Of a stretch of 64,000 bases of DNA, positions 1 through 11,505 are shown one piece after another. The stretch comes from Panulirus ornatus (lineage: Eukaryota > Arthropoda > Malacostraca > Decapoda > Palinuridae), in assembly GCF_036320965.1 (NCBI RefSeq), contig NC_092264.1, positions 19,923,883-19,987,882 of the forward strand, given 5' to 3'. The first letter of the stretch is position 1. The number at the start of each line of letters is the position of its first letter. The notes below the pieces were generated by a model. It had not been told where the DNA came from and searched no databases. It saw only the letters and a list, made by a program, of their open reading frames with translations. The translations under genes were made by a program, and so were the position numbers.

Positions 1-3000
1 ATATACATACCTACACAGCTTTCCTTGGTTTACCCCGGACGCTTCACATGCCTTGATTCAATCCACTGACAGCACGTCAACCCCTGTATACCACATCGCT
101 CCAATTCACTCTATTCCTTGCCCTCCTTTCACCCTCCTGCATGTTCAGGCCCCGATCACACAAAATCCTTTTCACTCCATCCTTCCACCTCCAATTTGGT
201 CTCCCTCTTCTCCTCGTTCCCTCCACCTCCGACACATATATCCTCTTGGTCAATCTTTCCTCACTCATTCTCTCCATGTGCCCAAACCATTTCAAAACAC
301 CCCCCTCTGCTCTCTCAACCACGCTCTTTTTATTTCCACACATCTCTCTTACCCTTACGTTACTTACTCGATCAAACCACCTCACACCACATATTGTCCT
401 CAAACATCTCATTTCCAGCACATCCATCCTCCTGCGCACAACTCTATCCATAGCCCACGCCTCGCAACCATACAACATTGTTGGAACTACTATTCCTTCA
501 AACATACCCATTTTTGCTTTCCGGGATAATGTTCTCGACTTCCACACATTTTTCAAGGCTCCCAAAATTTTCGCCCCCTCCCCCACACTATGATCCACTT
601 CCGCTTCCATGGTTCCATCCGCTGACAGATCCACTCCCAGATATCTAAAACACTTCACTTCCTCCAGTTTTTCTCCATTCAAACTCACCTCCCAATTGAC
701 TTGACCCTCAACCCTACTGTACCTAATAACCTTGCTCTTATTCACATTTACTCTTAACTTTCTTCTTCCACACACTTTACCAAACTCCGTCACCAGCTTC
801 TGCAGTTTCTCACATGAATCCGCCACCAGCGCTGTATCATCAGCGAACAACAACTGACTCACTTCCCAAGCTCTCTCATCCCCAACAGACTTCATACTTG
901 CCCCTCTTTCCAAGACTCTTGCATTTACCTCCCTAACAACCCCATCCATAAACAAATTAAACAACCATGGAGACATCACACACCCCTGCCGCAAACCTAC
1001 ATTCACTGAGAACCAATCACTTTCCTCTCTTCCTACACGTACACATGCCTTACATCCTCGATAAAAACTTTTCACTGCTTCTAACAACTTGCCTCCCACA
1101 CCATATATTCTTAATACCTTCCACAGAGCATCTCTATCAACTCTATCATATGCCTTCTCCAGATCCATAAATGCTACATACAAATCCATTTGCTTTTCTA
1201 AGTATTTCTCACATACATTCTTCAAAGCAAACACCTGATCCACACATCCTCTACCACTTCTGAAACCACACTGCTCTTCCCCAATCTGATGCTCTCTACA
1301 TGCCTTCACCCTCTCAATCAATACCCTCCCATATAATTTACCAGGAATACTCAACAAACTTATACCTCTGTAATTTGAGCACTCACTCTTATCCCCTTTG
1401 CCTTTGTACAATGGCACTATGCACGCATTCCGCCAATCCTCAGGCACCTCACCATGAGTCATACATACATTTAATAACCTTACCAACCAGTCAACAATAC
1501 AGTCACCCCCTTTTTTAATAAATTCCACTGCAATACCATCCAAACCTGCTGCCTTGCCGGCTTTCATCTTCCGCAAAGCTTTTACTACCTCTTCTCTGTT
1601 TACCAAATCATTTTCCCTAACCCTCTCACTTTGCACACCACCTCGACCCAAACACCCTATATCTGCCACTCTGTCATCAGACACATTCAACAAACCTTCA
1701 AAATACTCATTCCATCTCCTTCTCACATCACCACTACTTGTTATCACCTCCCCATTTACGCCCTTCACTGAAGTTCCCATTTGCTCCCCTGTCTTACGCA
1801 CCCTATTTACCTCCTTCCAGAACATCTTTTTATTCTCCCTAAAATTTACTGATAGTCTCTCACCCCAACTCTCATTTGCCCCTTTTTTCACCTCTTGCAC
1901 CTTTCTCTTGACCTCCTGTCTCTTTCTTTTATACTTCTCCCACTCAATTGCATCTTTTCCCTGCAAAAATCGTCCAAATGCCTCTCTCTTCTCTTTCACT
2001 AACACTCTTACTTCTCCATCCCACCACTCACTACCCTTTCTAAACAGCCCACCTCCCACTCTTCTCATGCCACAAGCATCCTTTGCGCAATCCATCACTG
2101 ATTCCCTAAATACATCCCATTCCTCCCCCACTCCCCTTACTTCCATTGTTCTCACCTTTTTCCACTCCGTACACAGTCCCTCCTGATACCCCCCCACACA
2201 GGTCTCCTTCCCAAGCTCACTCACTCCCACCACCTTCTTCACCCCAACATTCACTCTTCTTTTCTGAAAACCCATACTAATCTTCACCTTAGCCTCCACA
2301 AGACAATGATCAGACATCCCTCCAGTTGCACCTCTCAGCACATCGACATCCAAAAGTCTCTCTTTCGCACGCCTGTGAATTAACACGCAATCCAATAACG
2401 CTCTCTGGCCATCTCTCCCACTTACATAAGCACACTCATGTACATCTCGCTTTTTAAACCAGGTATTCCCAATCATCAGTCCTTTTTCAGCACATAAATC
2501 TACAAGCTCTTCACCATTTCCATTTACAACACTGAACACCCCATGCATACCAATTATTCCCTCAACTGCCACATTACTCACCTTTGCATTCAAATCACCC
2601 ATCACTATAACCCGGTCTCGTGCATCAAAACCGCTAACACACTCATTTAGCTGCTCCCAAAACACTTGCCTCTCATGATCTTTCTTCTCATGCCCAGGTG
2701 CATATGCACCAATAATCACCCACCTCCATCAACTTTCAATTTTACCCATATTGATCGAGAATTTACTTTCTTACATTCTATCACATACTCCCACAACTCC
2801 TGTTTCAGGAGTATTGCTACTCCTTCCCTTGCTCTTGTCCTCTCACTAACCCCTGACTTCACTCCCCAGACATTTCCAAACCACTCTTCCCCTTTACCCT
2901 TGAGCTTCGTTTCACTCAGAGCCAAAACATCCAGGTCCCTTTCCTCAAACATACTACCTATCTCTCCTTTTTTCACATCTTGGTTACATCCACACACATT

Positions 3001-3114
3001 TAGGCACCCCAGTCTGAGCCTTCGAGGAGGATGAGCACTCCCCGCGTGACTCCTTCTTCTGTTTCCCATTTTAGAAAGTTAATACAAGGAGGGGAGGATT
3101 TCCGGCCCCCCGCT

Positions 3115-3118
<4 letters not shown>
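1..3118 (-). mobile_element. RTE-like non-LTR retrotransposon, copy 1 (subfamily A)
   Basis: A nearly full-length minus-strand copy whose 3' tail lies beyond the window edge. The 5' end (a short 5' UTR piece above 3069) abuts a (TA)n tract. The encoded order is an APE-type endonuclease then reverse transcriptase, as in the RTE clade. It shares over 95% of residues with the copies at 8059 and 51170. Confidence 0.93.
77..3069 (-). pseudogene. RTE endonuclease-reverse transcriptase ORF broken by one 4-base deletion
   Basis: The reading frame has two parts: 3069-2716 (117 residues, start of the endonuclease) and 2719-77 (880 residues). Compared with intact copies, four bases are missing near 2722 where others encode VDGERWVIIGAY. 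All landmarks I can check are intact. The endonuclease has GCLNVCGCN with the catalytic-type Asn, SETKLKG, VMGDLNAKV and MSDH. The reverse transcriptase has GLDGIAVEF, NYRGISLLS, GLRQGCVMSP and LLFADDTALV. The C-terminal WFGHMERMSEERLTKRIY block, typical of this family, is also intact. The protein would nick target DNA and copy element RNA at the nick. This is the least damaged catalytic set in the window. Confidence 0.9.

Positions 3119-3174
<56 letters not shown>
3119..3174. repeat. (TA)n microsatellite
   Basis: Pure alternating AT, 56 bases, between the 5' end of RTE copy 1 and the 3' UTR of RTE copy 2. Confidence 0.97.
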
Positions 3175-3177
<3 letters not shown>

Positions 3178-3302
3178 TTATACTGTCTGCCTTTCTTTAT
3201 TCCTGTCGCCACCCTGCCACACATGAAATAACAACCCCCTCCCGCCCCAAATGTGCGCGAGGTAGCGCTAGGAAAAGACAACAAAGGCCCCATTCGTTCA
3301 CA

Positions 3303-3386
<84 letters not shown>

Positions 3387-4967
3387 AACAAATGCCACAT
3401 TCGTTCACACTCAGTCTCTAGCTGTCATGTATAATGCACGGAAACCACAGCTCCCTTTCCACATCCAGGCCCCACAGAACTTTCCATGGTTTACCCCAGA
3501 CGCTTCACATGCCCTGGTTCAATCCATTGACAGCACGTCGACCCCGGTATGCCACATCGTTCCAATTCACTCTATTCCTTGCACGCCTTTCACCATCCTG
3601 CATGTTCAGGCCCCAATCACTCAACATCTTTTTCACTCCATCTTTCCACCTCCAATTTGGTCTCCCACTTCTCCTCGTTCCCTCCACATCTGATACATAT
3701 ATCCTATTGGTCAATCTTCCCTCACTCATTCTCTCCATGTGACCTAACCATTTCAAAACACCCTCTTTTGCTCTCTCAACCACACTCTTTTTATTTCCAC
3801 ACATCTCTCTTACCCTTACGTTACTTACTCGATCAAACCACCTCACACAACACATTGTCCTCAAACATCTCATTTCCAGCACATCCATCCTTCTGCGCAC
3901 AACTCTATCCATAGCCCACGCCTCGCAACCATACAACATTGTTGGAACCACTATTCCTTCAAACATCCCATTTTTGCTTTCCGAGATAATGTTCTCGACT
4001 TCCACACATTCTTCAAGGCTCCCAGAATTTTCGCCCCTCCCCCACCCTATGATCCACTGCCGCTTCCATGGTTCCATCCGCTGCCAGATCCACTCCCAGA
4101 TATCTAAAACACTTTACTTCCTCCAGTTTTTCTCCATTCAAACTTACCTCCCAATTGACTTGACCCTCAACCCTACTGTACCTAATAACCTTGCTCTTAT
4201 TCACATTTACTCTTAACTTTCTTCTTTCACACACTTTACCAAACTCAGTCACCAGCTTCTGCAGTTTCTCACATGAATCAGCCACCACGCTGCATCATCA
4301 GCGAACAACAACTGACTCACTTCCCAAGCTCTCTCATCCCCAACAGACTTCATACTTACCTCTCTTTCCAAAACTCTTGCATTTACCTCCCTAACAACCC
4401 CATCCATAAACAAATTAAACAACCATGGAGACATCACACACCCCTGCCGCAAACCTACATTCACTGAGAACCAATCACTTTCCTCTCTTCCTACACGTAC
4501 ACATGCCTTACATCCTCGATAAAAACTTTTCACTGCTTCTAACAACTTGCCTCCCACACCATATATTCTTAATACCTTCCACAGAGCATCTCTATCAACT
4601 CTATCATATGCCTTCTCCAGATCCATAAATGCTACATACAAATCCACTGGCTTTTCTAAGTATTTCTCACATACATTCTTCAAAGCAAACACCTGATCCA
4701 CACATCCTCTACCACTTCTGAAACCACACAGCTCTTCCCCAATCTGATGCTCTGTACATGCCTTCACCCTCTCAATCAATACCCTCCCATATAATTTACC
4801 AGGAATACTCAACAAACTTATACCTCTGTAATTTGAGCACTCACTCTTATCCCCTTTGCCTTTGTACAATGGCACTATGCACGCATTTCGCCAATCCTCA
4901 GGCACCTCACCATGAGTCATACATACATTAAATAACCTTACCAACCAGTCAATAATACATTCATCCC

Positions 4968-4970
<3 letters not shown>
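3175..4970 (-). mobile_element. RTE-like copy 2 (subfamily B), 5'-truncated, split by (TA)n
   Basis: A minus-strand copy with the long subfamily B 3' UTR at 3175-3303 and 3385-3500, interrupted by an 81-base (TA)n tract at 3304-3384. ORF pieces at 3505-4077, 4013-4288 and 4249-4944 overlap in different frames, showing at least two frameshifts. The damaged palm motif region reads FADDAAWW. Its 5' end stops in the reverse transcriptase at a second (TA)n tract. Confidence 0.9.
3304..3384. repeat. (TA)n microsatellite inside RTE 3' UTR
   Basis: 81 bases of alternating AT replace or interrupt the 3' UTR of RTE copy 2. Confidence 0.97.
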
Positions 4971-5034
<64 letters not shown>

Positions 5035-5050
5035 TATATATATATATATA
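4971..5050. repeat. (TA)n microsatellite between opposed RTE copies
   Basis: 80 bases of alternating AT with one G interruption (near 5033). The minus-strand copy 2 and plus-strand copy 3 abut it with their 5' sides. Confidence 0.97.
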
Positions 5051-6304
5051 GGAGAACAATGGAAGTAAGGAGAGTGGGGGAGGAATGGGATGTATGTAGG
5101 GAATCAGTGATGGATTGCGGAAAAGATGCTTGTGGCATGAGAAGAGTGGGAGGTGGGTTAATTAGAAAGGGTAGTGAGTGGTGGGATAAAGGTTTGCGGC
5201 AGGGGTGTGTGATGTCTCCATGGTTGTTTAATTTGTTTATGGATGGGATTGTTAGGGAGGTGAATGCAAGAGTTTTGGGAAGAGGGGCAAGTATGAAGTC
5301 TGTTGGGGATGAGAGAGCTTGGGAAGTGAGTCAGTTGTTTTTCGCTGATGATACAGCGCTGGTGGCTGATTCATGTGAGAAACTGCAGAAGCTGGTGACT
5401 GAGTTTGGTAAAGTGTGTGAAAGAAGAAAGTTAAGAGTAAATGTGAATAAGAGCAAGGTTATTAGGTACAGTAGGGTTGAGGGTCAAGTCAATTGGGAGG
5501 TAAGTTTGAATGGAGAAAAACTGGAGGAAGTAAAGTGTTTTAGATATCTGGGAGTGGATCTGACAGCGGATGGAACCATGGAAGCGGAAGTGGATCATAG
5601 GGTGGGGGAGGGGGCGAAAATTCTGGGAGCCTTGAAGAATGTGTGGAAGTCGAGAACATTATCTCGGAAAGGAAAAATGGGTATGTTTGAAGGAATAGTG
5701 GTTCCAACAATGTTGTATGGTTGCGAGGCGTGGGCTATGGATAGAGTTGTGCGCAGGAGGATGGATGTGCTGGAAATGAGATGTTTGAGGACAATGTGTG
5801 GTGTGAGGTGGTTTGATCGAGTAAGTAACGTAAGGGTAAGAGAGATGTGTGGAAATAAAAAGAGCGTGGTTGAGAGAGCAGAAGAGGGTGTTTTGAAATG
5901 GTTTGGGCACATGGAGAGGATGAGTGAGGAAAGATTGACCAAGAGGATATATGTGTCGGAGGTGGAGGGAACGAGGAGAAGTGGGAGACCAAATTGGAGG
6001 TGGAAAGATGGAGTGAAAAAGATTTTGTGTGATCGGGGCCTGAACATGCAGGAGGGTGAAAGGAGGGCAAGGAATAGAGTGAATTGGATCGATGTGGTAT
6101 ACCGGGGTTGACGTGCTGTCAATGGATTGAATCGGGGCATGTGAAGCGTCTGGTGTAAACCATGGAAAGCTGTGTAGGTATGTATATTTGCGTGTGTGGA
6201 CGTATGTATATACATGTGTGTGGCGGTGGGTTAGGCCATTTCTTTCGTCTGTTTCCTTGCGCTACCTCGCAAACGCGGGAGACAGCGACAAAGCAAAAAA
6301 AAAA

Positions 6305-6306
<2 letters not shown>
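5051..6306 (+). mobile_element. RTE-like copy 3 (subfamily A), internally deleted with frame kept
   Basis: The 350-residue frame 5059-6111 starts in the endonuclease-RT linker (MEVRRVGEEW). At about 5188 it jumps from SEWWD directly to GLRQGCVMSP, deleting the fingers and the first palm block of the reverse transcriptase. It then continues without a stop through LFFADDTALV to the usual C-terminus VVYRG. The 3' UTR is the short A type, ending in the block gcgctacctcgcaaacgcgg and a poly-A run, then a (TA)n tract at 6307-6346. Confidence 0.9.

Positions 6307-6346
<40 letters not shown>
6307..6346. repeat. (TA)n microsatellite
   Basis: 40 bases of alternating AT between the poly-A tail of RTE copy 3 and the truncated 5' side of copy 4. 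Confidence 0.95.
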
Positions 6347-6351
<5 letters not shown>

Positions 6352-8036
6352 ACTGGTTGGTATGGTTATTTAATTTAGGTCTGACTCATGGTGAGGTGCC
6401 TGAGGATTGGCGGAATGCGTGCATAGTGCCATTGTACAAAGGCAAAGGGGATAAGAGTGAGTGCTCAAATTACAGAGGTATAAGTTTGTTGAGTATTCCT
6501 GGGAAATTATATGGGAGGGTATTGATTGAGAGGATGAAGGCATGTACAGAGCGTCACACTGGGGAAGAGCAGTGTGGTTTCAGAAGTAGTAGAGGATGTG
6601 TGGATCAGGTGTTTGCTTTGAAGAATGTATGTGAGAAATACTTAGAAAAGCAAATGGATTTGTATGTAGCATTTATGGATCTGGAGAAGGCATATGATAG
6701 AGTTGATAGAGATGCTCTGTGGAAGGTATTGAGAATATATGGTGTGAGAGGCAAGTTGTTAGAAGCATTGAAAAGTTTTTATTTAGGATGTAAGGCTTGT
6801 GTAAAAGTAGGAAGAGAGGAAAGTGATTGTTTCTCAATGAATGAAGGTTTGCGGCAGGGATGTGTGATGTCTCCATGGTTGCTTAATTTGTTTATGGATG
6901 GGGTTGTTAGGGAGGTAAATGCAAGACTTTTGGAAAAGGGGGCAAGTATGACGTCTGTTGTGGATGAGAGAGCTTGGGAAGCGAGTCAGTTGTTGTTTGC
7001 TGATGATACAGCGCTGGCGGCTGATTCATGTGAGAAACTGCAGAAGCTGTTGACTGAGTTTGGTTAAGTGTGTGAAAGAAGAAAGCTGAGAGTAAATGTG
7101 AATAAGTGCAAGGTTATTAGGCACAGTAGGGTTGAGGGACAAGTCAATTGGGAGGTAAGTTTGAATGGAGAAAAACTGGAGGAAGTGAAGTGTTTTATAT
7201 ATCTGGGAGTGGATTTGGCAGCGGATGGAACCATGGAAGTGGAAGTGAATCATGGGGTGGGGGAGGGGGCGAAAGCTCTGGGAGCGTTGAAGAATGTGTG
7301 GAAGTCGAGAACATTATCTCGGAAAGCAAAAATGGGTATGTTTTAAGGAATAGTGGTTCCAACAATGTTATATGGTTGCGAGGCGTGGGCTATGGATAGA
7401 GTTGTGCGCAGGAGGATGGATGTGCTGGAAATGAGATGCTTGAGGGTAATATGTGGTGTGAGGTGGTTTGATCGAGTAAGTAATGATAGGGTAATAGAGA
7501 TGTGTGGTAATAAAAAGAGTGTGGTTGAGAGAGCAGAAGAGGGTGTTTTGAAATGGTTTGTTCACATGGAAAGAATGAGTGAGGGAAGATTGACCAAGAG
7601 GATATATGTGTCAGAGGTGGAGCGAACGAGGAGAAGTGGGAGACCAAATTGGAGGTGGAAAGATGGAGTGAAAAAGATTTTGAGTGATCGGGGCCTGAAC
7701 ATGCAGGAGGGTGAAAGGCGTGCAAGGAATAGATTGAATTGGAACGATGTGGTATACCGGGGCCGACGTGCTGTCAATGGATTGAACCAGGGCATGTGAA
7801 GCGTCTGGGGTAAACCATGGAGATCTGTGGGGCCTGGATGTGGAAAGGGAGGTGTGGTTTCGGTGAATTATTACATGACAGCTAGAGACTGAGTGTGAAC
7901 GAATGGGGCCTTTGTTGTCTTTTCCTAGCGCTACCTCGCACACATTTGGGGGGAGGGGGTTTTTATTTCATGTGTGGCGAGGTGGCGATGGGAATGAAGA
8001 AAGGCAGACTATGAATTATTTACATGTTTATATATG
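6347..8036 (+). mobile_element. RTE-like copy 4 (subfamily B), 5'-truncated
   Basis: It starts inside the reverse transcriptase (VDWLVWLFN) and is open to a stop at 7065-7067 (ggt taa, from a Lys codon in other copies). A second stop lies at 7344-7346, and the last frame is 7353-7799. LLFADDTALA is present. The 3' UTR (7800-8036) is the long B type, truncated before the terminal block and running into a short TA-rich stretch. Confidence 0.9.
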
Positions 8037-8048
8037 TATATATATATA

Positions 8049-11000
8049 ACTTTCTAAAATGGGAAACAGAATGAGTCACGCGGGGAGTGCTCATACTCCT
8101 CGAAGGCTCAGATTGGGGTGCCTATATGTGTGTGTATGTAACCAAGATGTGAAAAAAGGAGAGATAGGTAGTATGTTTGAGGAAAGGAACCTGGATGTTT
8201 TGGCTCTGAGTGAAACGAAGCTCAAGGGTGAAGGGGAAGAGTGGTTTGGGAATGTCTTGGGAGTAAAGTCAGGGGTTAGTGAGAGGACAAGAGCAAGGGA
8301 AGGAGTAGCAGTACTCCTGAAACAGGAGTTGTGGGAGTACGTGATAGAATGCAAGAAAGTAAATTCTCGATTAATATGGGTAAAACTGAAAGTTGATGGA
8401 GAGAGATGGGTGATTATTGGTGCATATGCACCTGGGCATGAGAAGAAAGATCATGAGAGGCAAGTGTTTTGGGAGCAGCTGAATGAGTGTGTTAGTGGTT
8501 TTGATGCACGAGACCGGGTTATAGTGATGGGTGATTTGAATGCAAAGGTGAGTAATGTGGCAGTTGAGGGAATAATTGGTATACATGGGGTGTTCAGTGT
8601 TGTAAATGGAAATGGTGAAGAGCTTGTAGATTTATGTGCTGAAAAAGGACTGATGATTGGGAATACCTGGTTTAAAAAGCGAGATATACATAAGTATACT
8701 TATGTAAGTAGGAGAGATGGCCAGAGAGCGTTATTGGATTACGTGTTAATTGACAGGCGCGCGAAAGAGAGACTTTTGGATGTTAATGTGCTTAGAGGTG
8801 CAACTGGAGGGATGTCTGATCATTATCTTGTGGAGGGTAAGGTGAAGATTTGTATGGGTTTTCAGAAAAAAAGAGTGAATGTTGGGGTGAAGAGGGTGGT
8901 GAGAGTAAGTGAGCTTGGGAAGGAGACTTGTGTGAGGAAGTACCAGGAGAGACTGAGTACAGAATGGAAAAAGGTGGGAACAATGGAAGTAAGGGGAGTG
9001 GGGGAGGAATGGGATGTATTTAGGGAATCAGTGATGGATTGCGCAAAAGATGCTTGTGGCATGAGAAGAGTGGGAGGTGGGTTGATTAGAAAGGGTAGTG
9101 AGTGGTGGGATGAAGAAGTAAGAGTATTAGTGAAAGAGAAGAGAGAGCCATTTGGACGGTTTTTGCAGGGAAAAAATGCAGTTGAGTGGGAGACGTATAA
9201 AAGAAAGAGACAGGAGGTCAAGAGAAAGGTGCAAGAGGTGAAAAAAAGGGCAAATGAGAGTTGGGGTGAGAGAGTATCATTAAATTTTAGGGAGAATAAA
9301 AAGATGTTCTGGAAGGAGGTAAATAAAGTGCGTAAGACAAGGGAGCAAATGGGAACTTCAGTGAAGGGCGCAAATAGGGAGGTGATAACAAGTAGTGGTG
9401 ATGTGAGAAGGAGATGGAGTGAGTATTTTGAAGGTTTGTTGAATGTGTTTGATGATAGAGTGGCAGATATAGGGTGTTTTGGTCGAGGTGGTGTGCAAAG
9501 TGAGAGGGTTAGGGAAAATGATTTGGTAAACAGAGAAGAGGCAGTAAAAGCCTTGCGGAAGATGAAAGCCGGCAAGGCAGCAGGTATGGGTGGTATTGCA
9601 GTGGAATTTATTAAAAAAGGGGGTGACTGTATTGTTGACTGGTTGGTAAGGTTATTTAATGTATTTATGACTCACGGTGAGGTGCCTGAGGATTGGCGGA
9701 ATGCGTGCATAGTGCCATTGTACAAAGGCAAAGGGGATAAGAGTGAGTGCTCAAATTACAGAGGTATAAGTTTGTTGAGTATTCCTGGTAAATTATATGG
9801 GAGGGTATTGATTGAGAGGGTGAAGGCATGTACAGAGCATCAGATTGGGGAAGAGCAGTGTGGTTTCAGAAGTGGTAGAGGATGTGTGGATCAGGTGTTT
9901 GCTTTGAAGAATGTATGTGAGAAATACTTAGAAAAGCAAATGGATTTGTATGTAGCATTTATGGATCTGGAGAAGGCATATGATAGAGTTGATAGAGATG
10001 CTCTGTGGAAGGTATTAAGAATATATGGTGTGGGAGGCAAGTTGTTAGAAGCAGTGAAAAGTTTTTATCGAGGATGTAAGGCATGTGTACGTGTAGGAAG
10101 AGAGGAAAGTGATTGGTTCTCAGTGAATGTAGGTTTGCGGCAGGGGTGTGTGATGTCTCCATGGCTGTTTAATTTGTTTATGGATGGGGTTGTTAGGGAG
10201 GTGAATGCAAGAGTTTTGGAAAGAGGGGCAAGTATGAAGTCTGTTGGGGATGAGAGAGCTTGGGAAGTGAGTCAGTTGTTGTTCGCTGATGATACAGCGC
10301 TGGTGGCTGATTCATGTGAGAAACTGCAGAAGCTGGTGACTGAGTTTGGTAAAGTGTGTGAAAGAAGAAAGTTAAGAGTAAATGTGAATAAGAGCAAGGT
10401 TATTAGGTACAGTAGGGTTGAGGGTCAAGTCAATTGGGAGGTGAGTTTGAATGGAGAAAAACTGGAGGAAGTGAAGTGTTTTAGATATCTGGGAGTGGAT
10501 CTGGCAGCGGATGGAACCATGGAAGCGGAAGTGGATCATAGGGTGGGGGAGGGGGCGAAAATTCTGGGAGCCTTGAAGAATGTGTGGAAGTCGAGAACAT
10601 TATCTCGGAAAGGAAAAATGGGTATGTTTGAAGGAATAGTGGTTCCAACAATGTTGTATAGTTGCGAGGCGTGGGCTATGGATAGAGTTGTGCGCAGGAG
10701 GATGGATGTGCTGGAAATGAGATGTTTGAGGACAATGTGTGGTGTGAGGTGGTTTGATCGAGAAAGTAACGTAAGGGTAAGAGAGATGTGTGGAAATAAA
10801 AAGAGCGTGGTTGAGAGAGCAGAAGAGGGTGTTTTGAAATGGTTTGGGCACATGGAGAGAATGAGTGAGAAAAGATTGACCAAGAGGATATATGTGTCGG
10901 AGGTGGAGGGAACGAGGAGAAGAGGGAGACCAAATTGGAGGTGGAAAGATGGAGTGAAAAAGATTTTGTGTGATCGGGGCCTGAACATGCAGGAGGGTGA

Positions 11001-11252
11001 AAGGAGGGCAAGGAATAGAGTGAATTGGATCGATGTGGTATACCGGGGTTGACGTGCTGTCAGTGGATTGAATCGGGGCATGTGAAGCGTCTGGGGTAAA
11101 CCATGGAAAGCTGTGTAGGTATGTATATTTGCGTGTGTGGACGTATGTATATACATGTGTATGGGGGTGGGTTGGGCCATTTCTTTCGTCTGTTTCCTTG
11201 CGCTACCTCGCAAACGCGGGAGACAGCGACAAAGCAAAAAAAAAAAAAGAAA
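8049..11252 (+). mobile_element. RTE-like copy 5 (subfamily A) with full open reading frame
   Basis: This copy runs from just before the start codon (aactttctaaaatggg) to the poly-A tail near 11236-11250. The 3' UTR (11053-11235) is the short A type with the terminal gctacctcgcaaacgcggga block. The 5' UTR beyond the first few bases is missing and replaced by a TA-rich stretch. Confidence 0.93.
8059..11052 (+). CDS. RTE-like endonuclease-reverse transcriptase, 997 residues
   Basis: A single uninterrupted frame starts at MGNRMSHAGS, the same start as the copy at 51170. APE-type endonuclease is at residues 15-265: E52 in LSETKL, D159 and N161 in MGDLNAK, D254-H255 in the MSDH motif. Reverse transcriptase spans about residues 480-780: NYRGISLLS, GFRSGRGCVDQ, AFMDLEKAYD, GLRQGCVMSP and the catalytic F742-A-D-D745. 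A C-terminal domain with the WFGHMERMSE block follows. Three usually fixed sites are changed relative to sister copies: N23 to Tyr and G26 to Val in the first endonuclease motif (LYVCV instead of LNVCG), and D511 to Gly (GMGGI instead of GLDGI). The frame is open but probably not fully active. Confidence 0.92.
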   Translation: MGNRMSHAGSAHTPRRLRLGCLYVCVCNQDVKKGEIGSMFEERNLDVLALSETKLKGEGEEWFGNVLGVKSGVSERTRAREGVAVLLKQELWEYVIECKKVNSRLIWVKLKVDGERWVIIGAYAPGHEKKDHERQVFWEQLNECVSGFDARDRVIVMGDLNAKVSNVAVEGIIGIHGVFSVVNGNGEELVDLCAEKGLMIGNTWFKKRDIHKYTYVSRRDGQRALLDYVLIDRRAKERLLDVNVLRGATGGMSDHYLVEGKVKICMGFQKKRVNVGVKRVVRVSELGKETCVRKYQERLSTEWKKVGTMEVRGVGEEWDVFRESVMDCAKDACGMRRVGGGLIRKGSEWWDEEVRVLVKEKREPFGRFLQGKNAVEWETYKRKRQEVKRKVQEVKKRANESWGERVSLNFRENKKMFWKEVNKVRKTREQMGTSVKGANREVITSSGDVRRRWSEYFEGLLNVFDDRVADIGCFGRGGVQSERVRENDLVNREEAVKALRKMKAGKAAGMGGIAVEFIKKGGDCIVDWLVRLFNVFMTHGEVPEDWRNACIVPLYKGKGDKSECSNYRGISLLSIPGKLYGRVLIERVKACTEHQIGEEQCGFRSGRGCVDQVFALKNVCEKYLEKQMDLYVAFMDLEKAYDRVDRDALWKVLRIYGVGGKLLEAVKSFYRGCKACVRVGREESDWFSVNVGLRQGCVMSPWLFNLFMDGVVREVNARVLERGASMKSVGDERAWEVSQLLFADDTALVADSCEKLQKLVTEFGKVCERRKLRVNVNKSKVIRYSRVEGQVNWEVSLNGEKLEEVKCFRYLGVDLAADGTMEAEVDHRVGEGAKILGALKNVWKSRTLSRKGKMGMFEGIVVPTMLYSCEAWAMDRVVRRRMDVLEMRCLRTMCGVRWFDRESNVRVREMCGNKKSVVERAEEGVLKWFGHMERMSEKRLTKRIYVSEVEGTRRRGRPNWRWKDGVKKILCDRGLNMQEGERRARNRVNWIDVVYRG

Positions 11253-11298
11253 AAAATTATATTATTATTATATTATATTATAATAATATAATAACGTT

Positions 11299-11424
11299 GA
11301 GATGTACAGGTATGTATATGTGCGTGTGTGGACGTATGTATATACATGTGTATGTGGGTGGGTTGGGTCATTCTTTCGTCTGTTTCCTTGGGCTACCTCG
11401 CAAACGCGGGAGACAGCGACAAAG

Positions 11425-11426
<2 letters not shown>
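11299..11426 (+). mobile_element. RTE-like 3'-end fragment
   Basis: Only the last ~128 bases of the subfamily B 3' UTR are present (gtgggtgggttgggtcattc to agacagcgacaaagca). This is either a very short 5'-truncated insertion or a SINE-sized derivative. AT-rich sequence precedes it and a (TA)n tract follows. Confidence 0.8.
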
Positions 11427-11501
<75 letters not shown>

Positions 11502-11505
11502 TTTT
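11427..11505. repeat. (TA)n followed by a T run
   Basis: 58 bases of alternating AT (11427-11484), then about 22 T. The T run is probably the reversed poly-A tail of the minus-strand short element that follows. Confidence 0.9.

Noticed and set aside
53..593. Long Pro/Ser/His-rich frames on the strand opposite RTE coding sequence, here and at many similar places
   Set aside because: They recur wherever an RTE C-terminal region occurs, always antisense to it, and reflect its purine-rich coding strand.
3031..3693. Frames rich in alternating Ile and Tyr
   Set aside because: Translations of (TA)n microsatellites.
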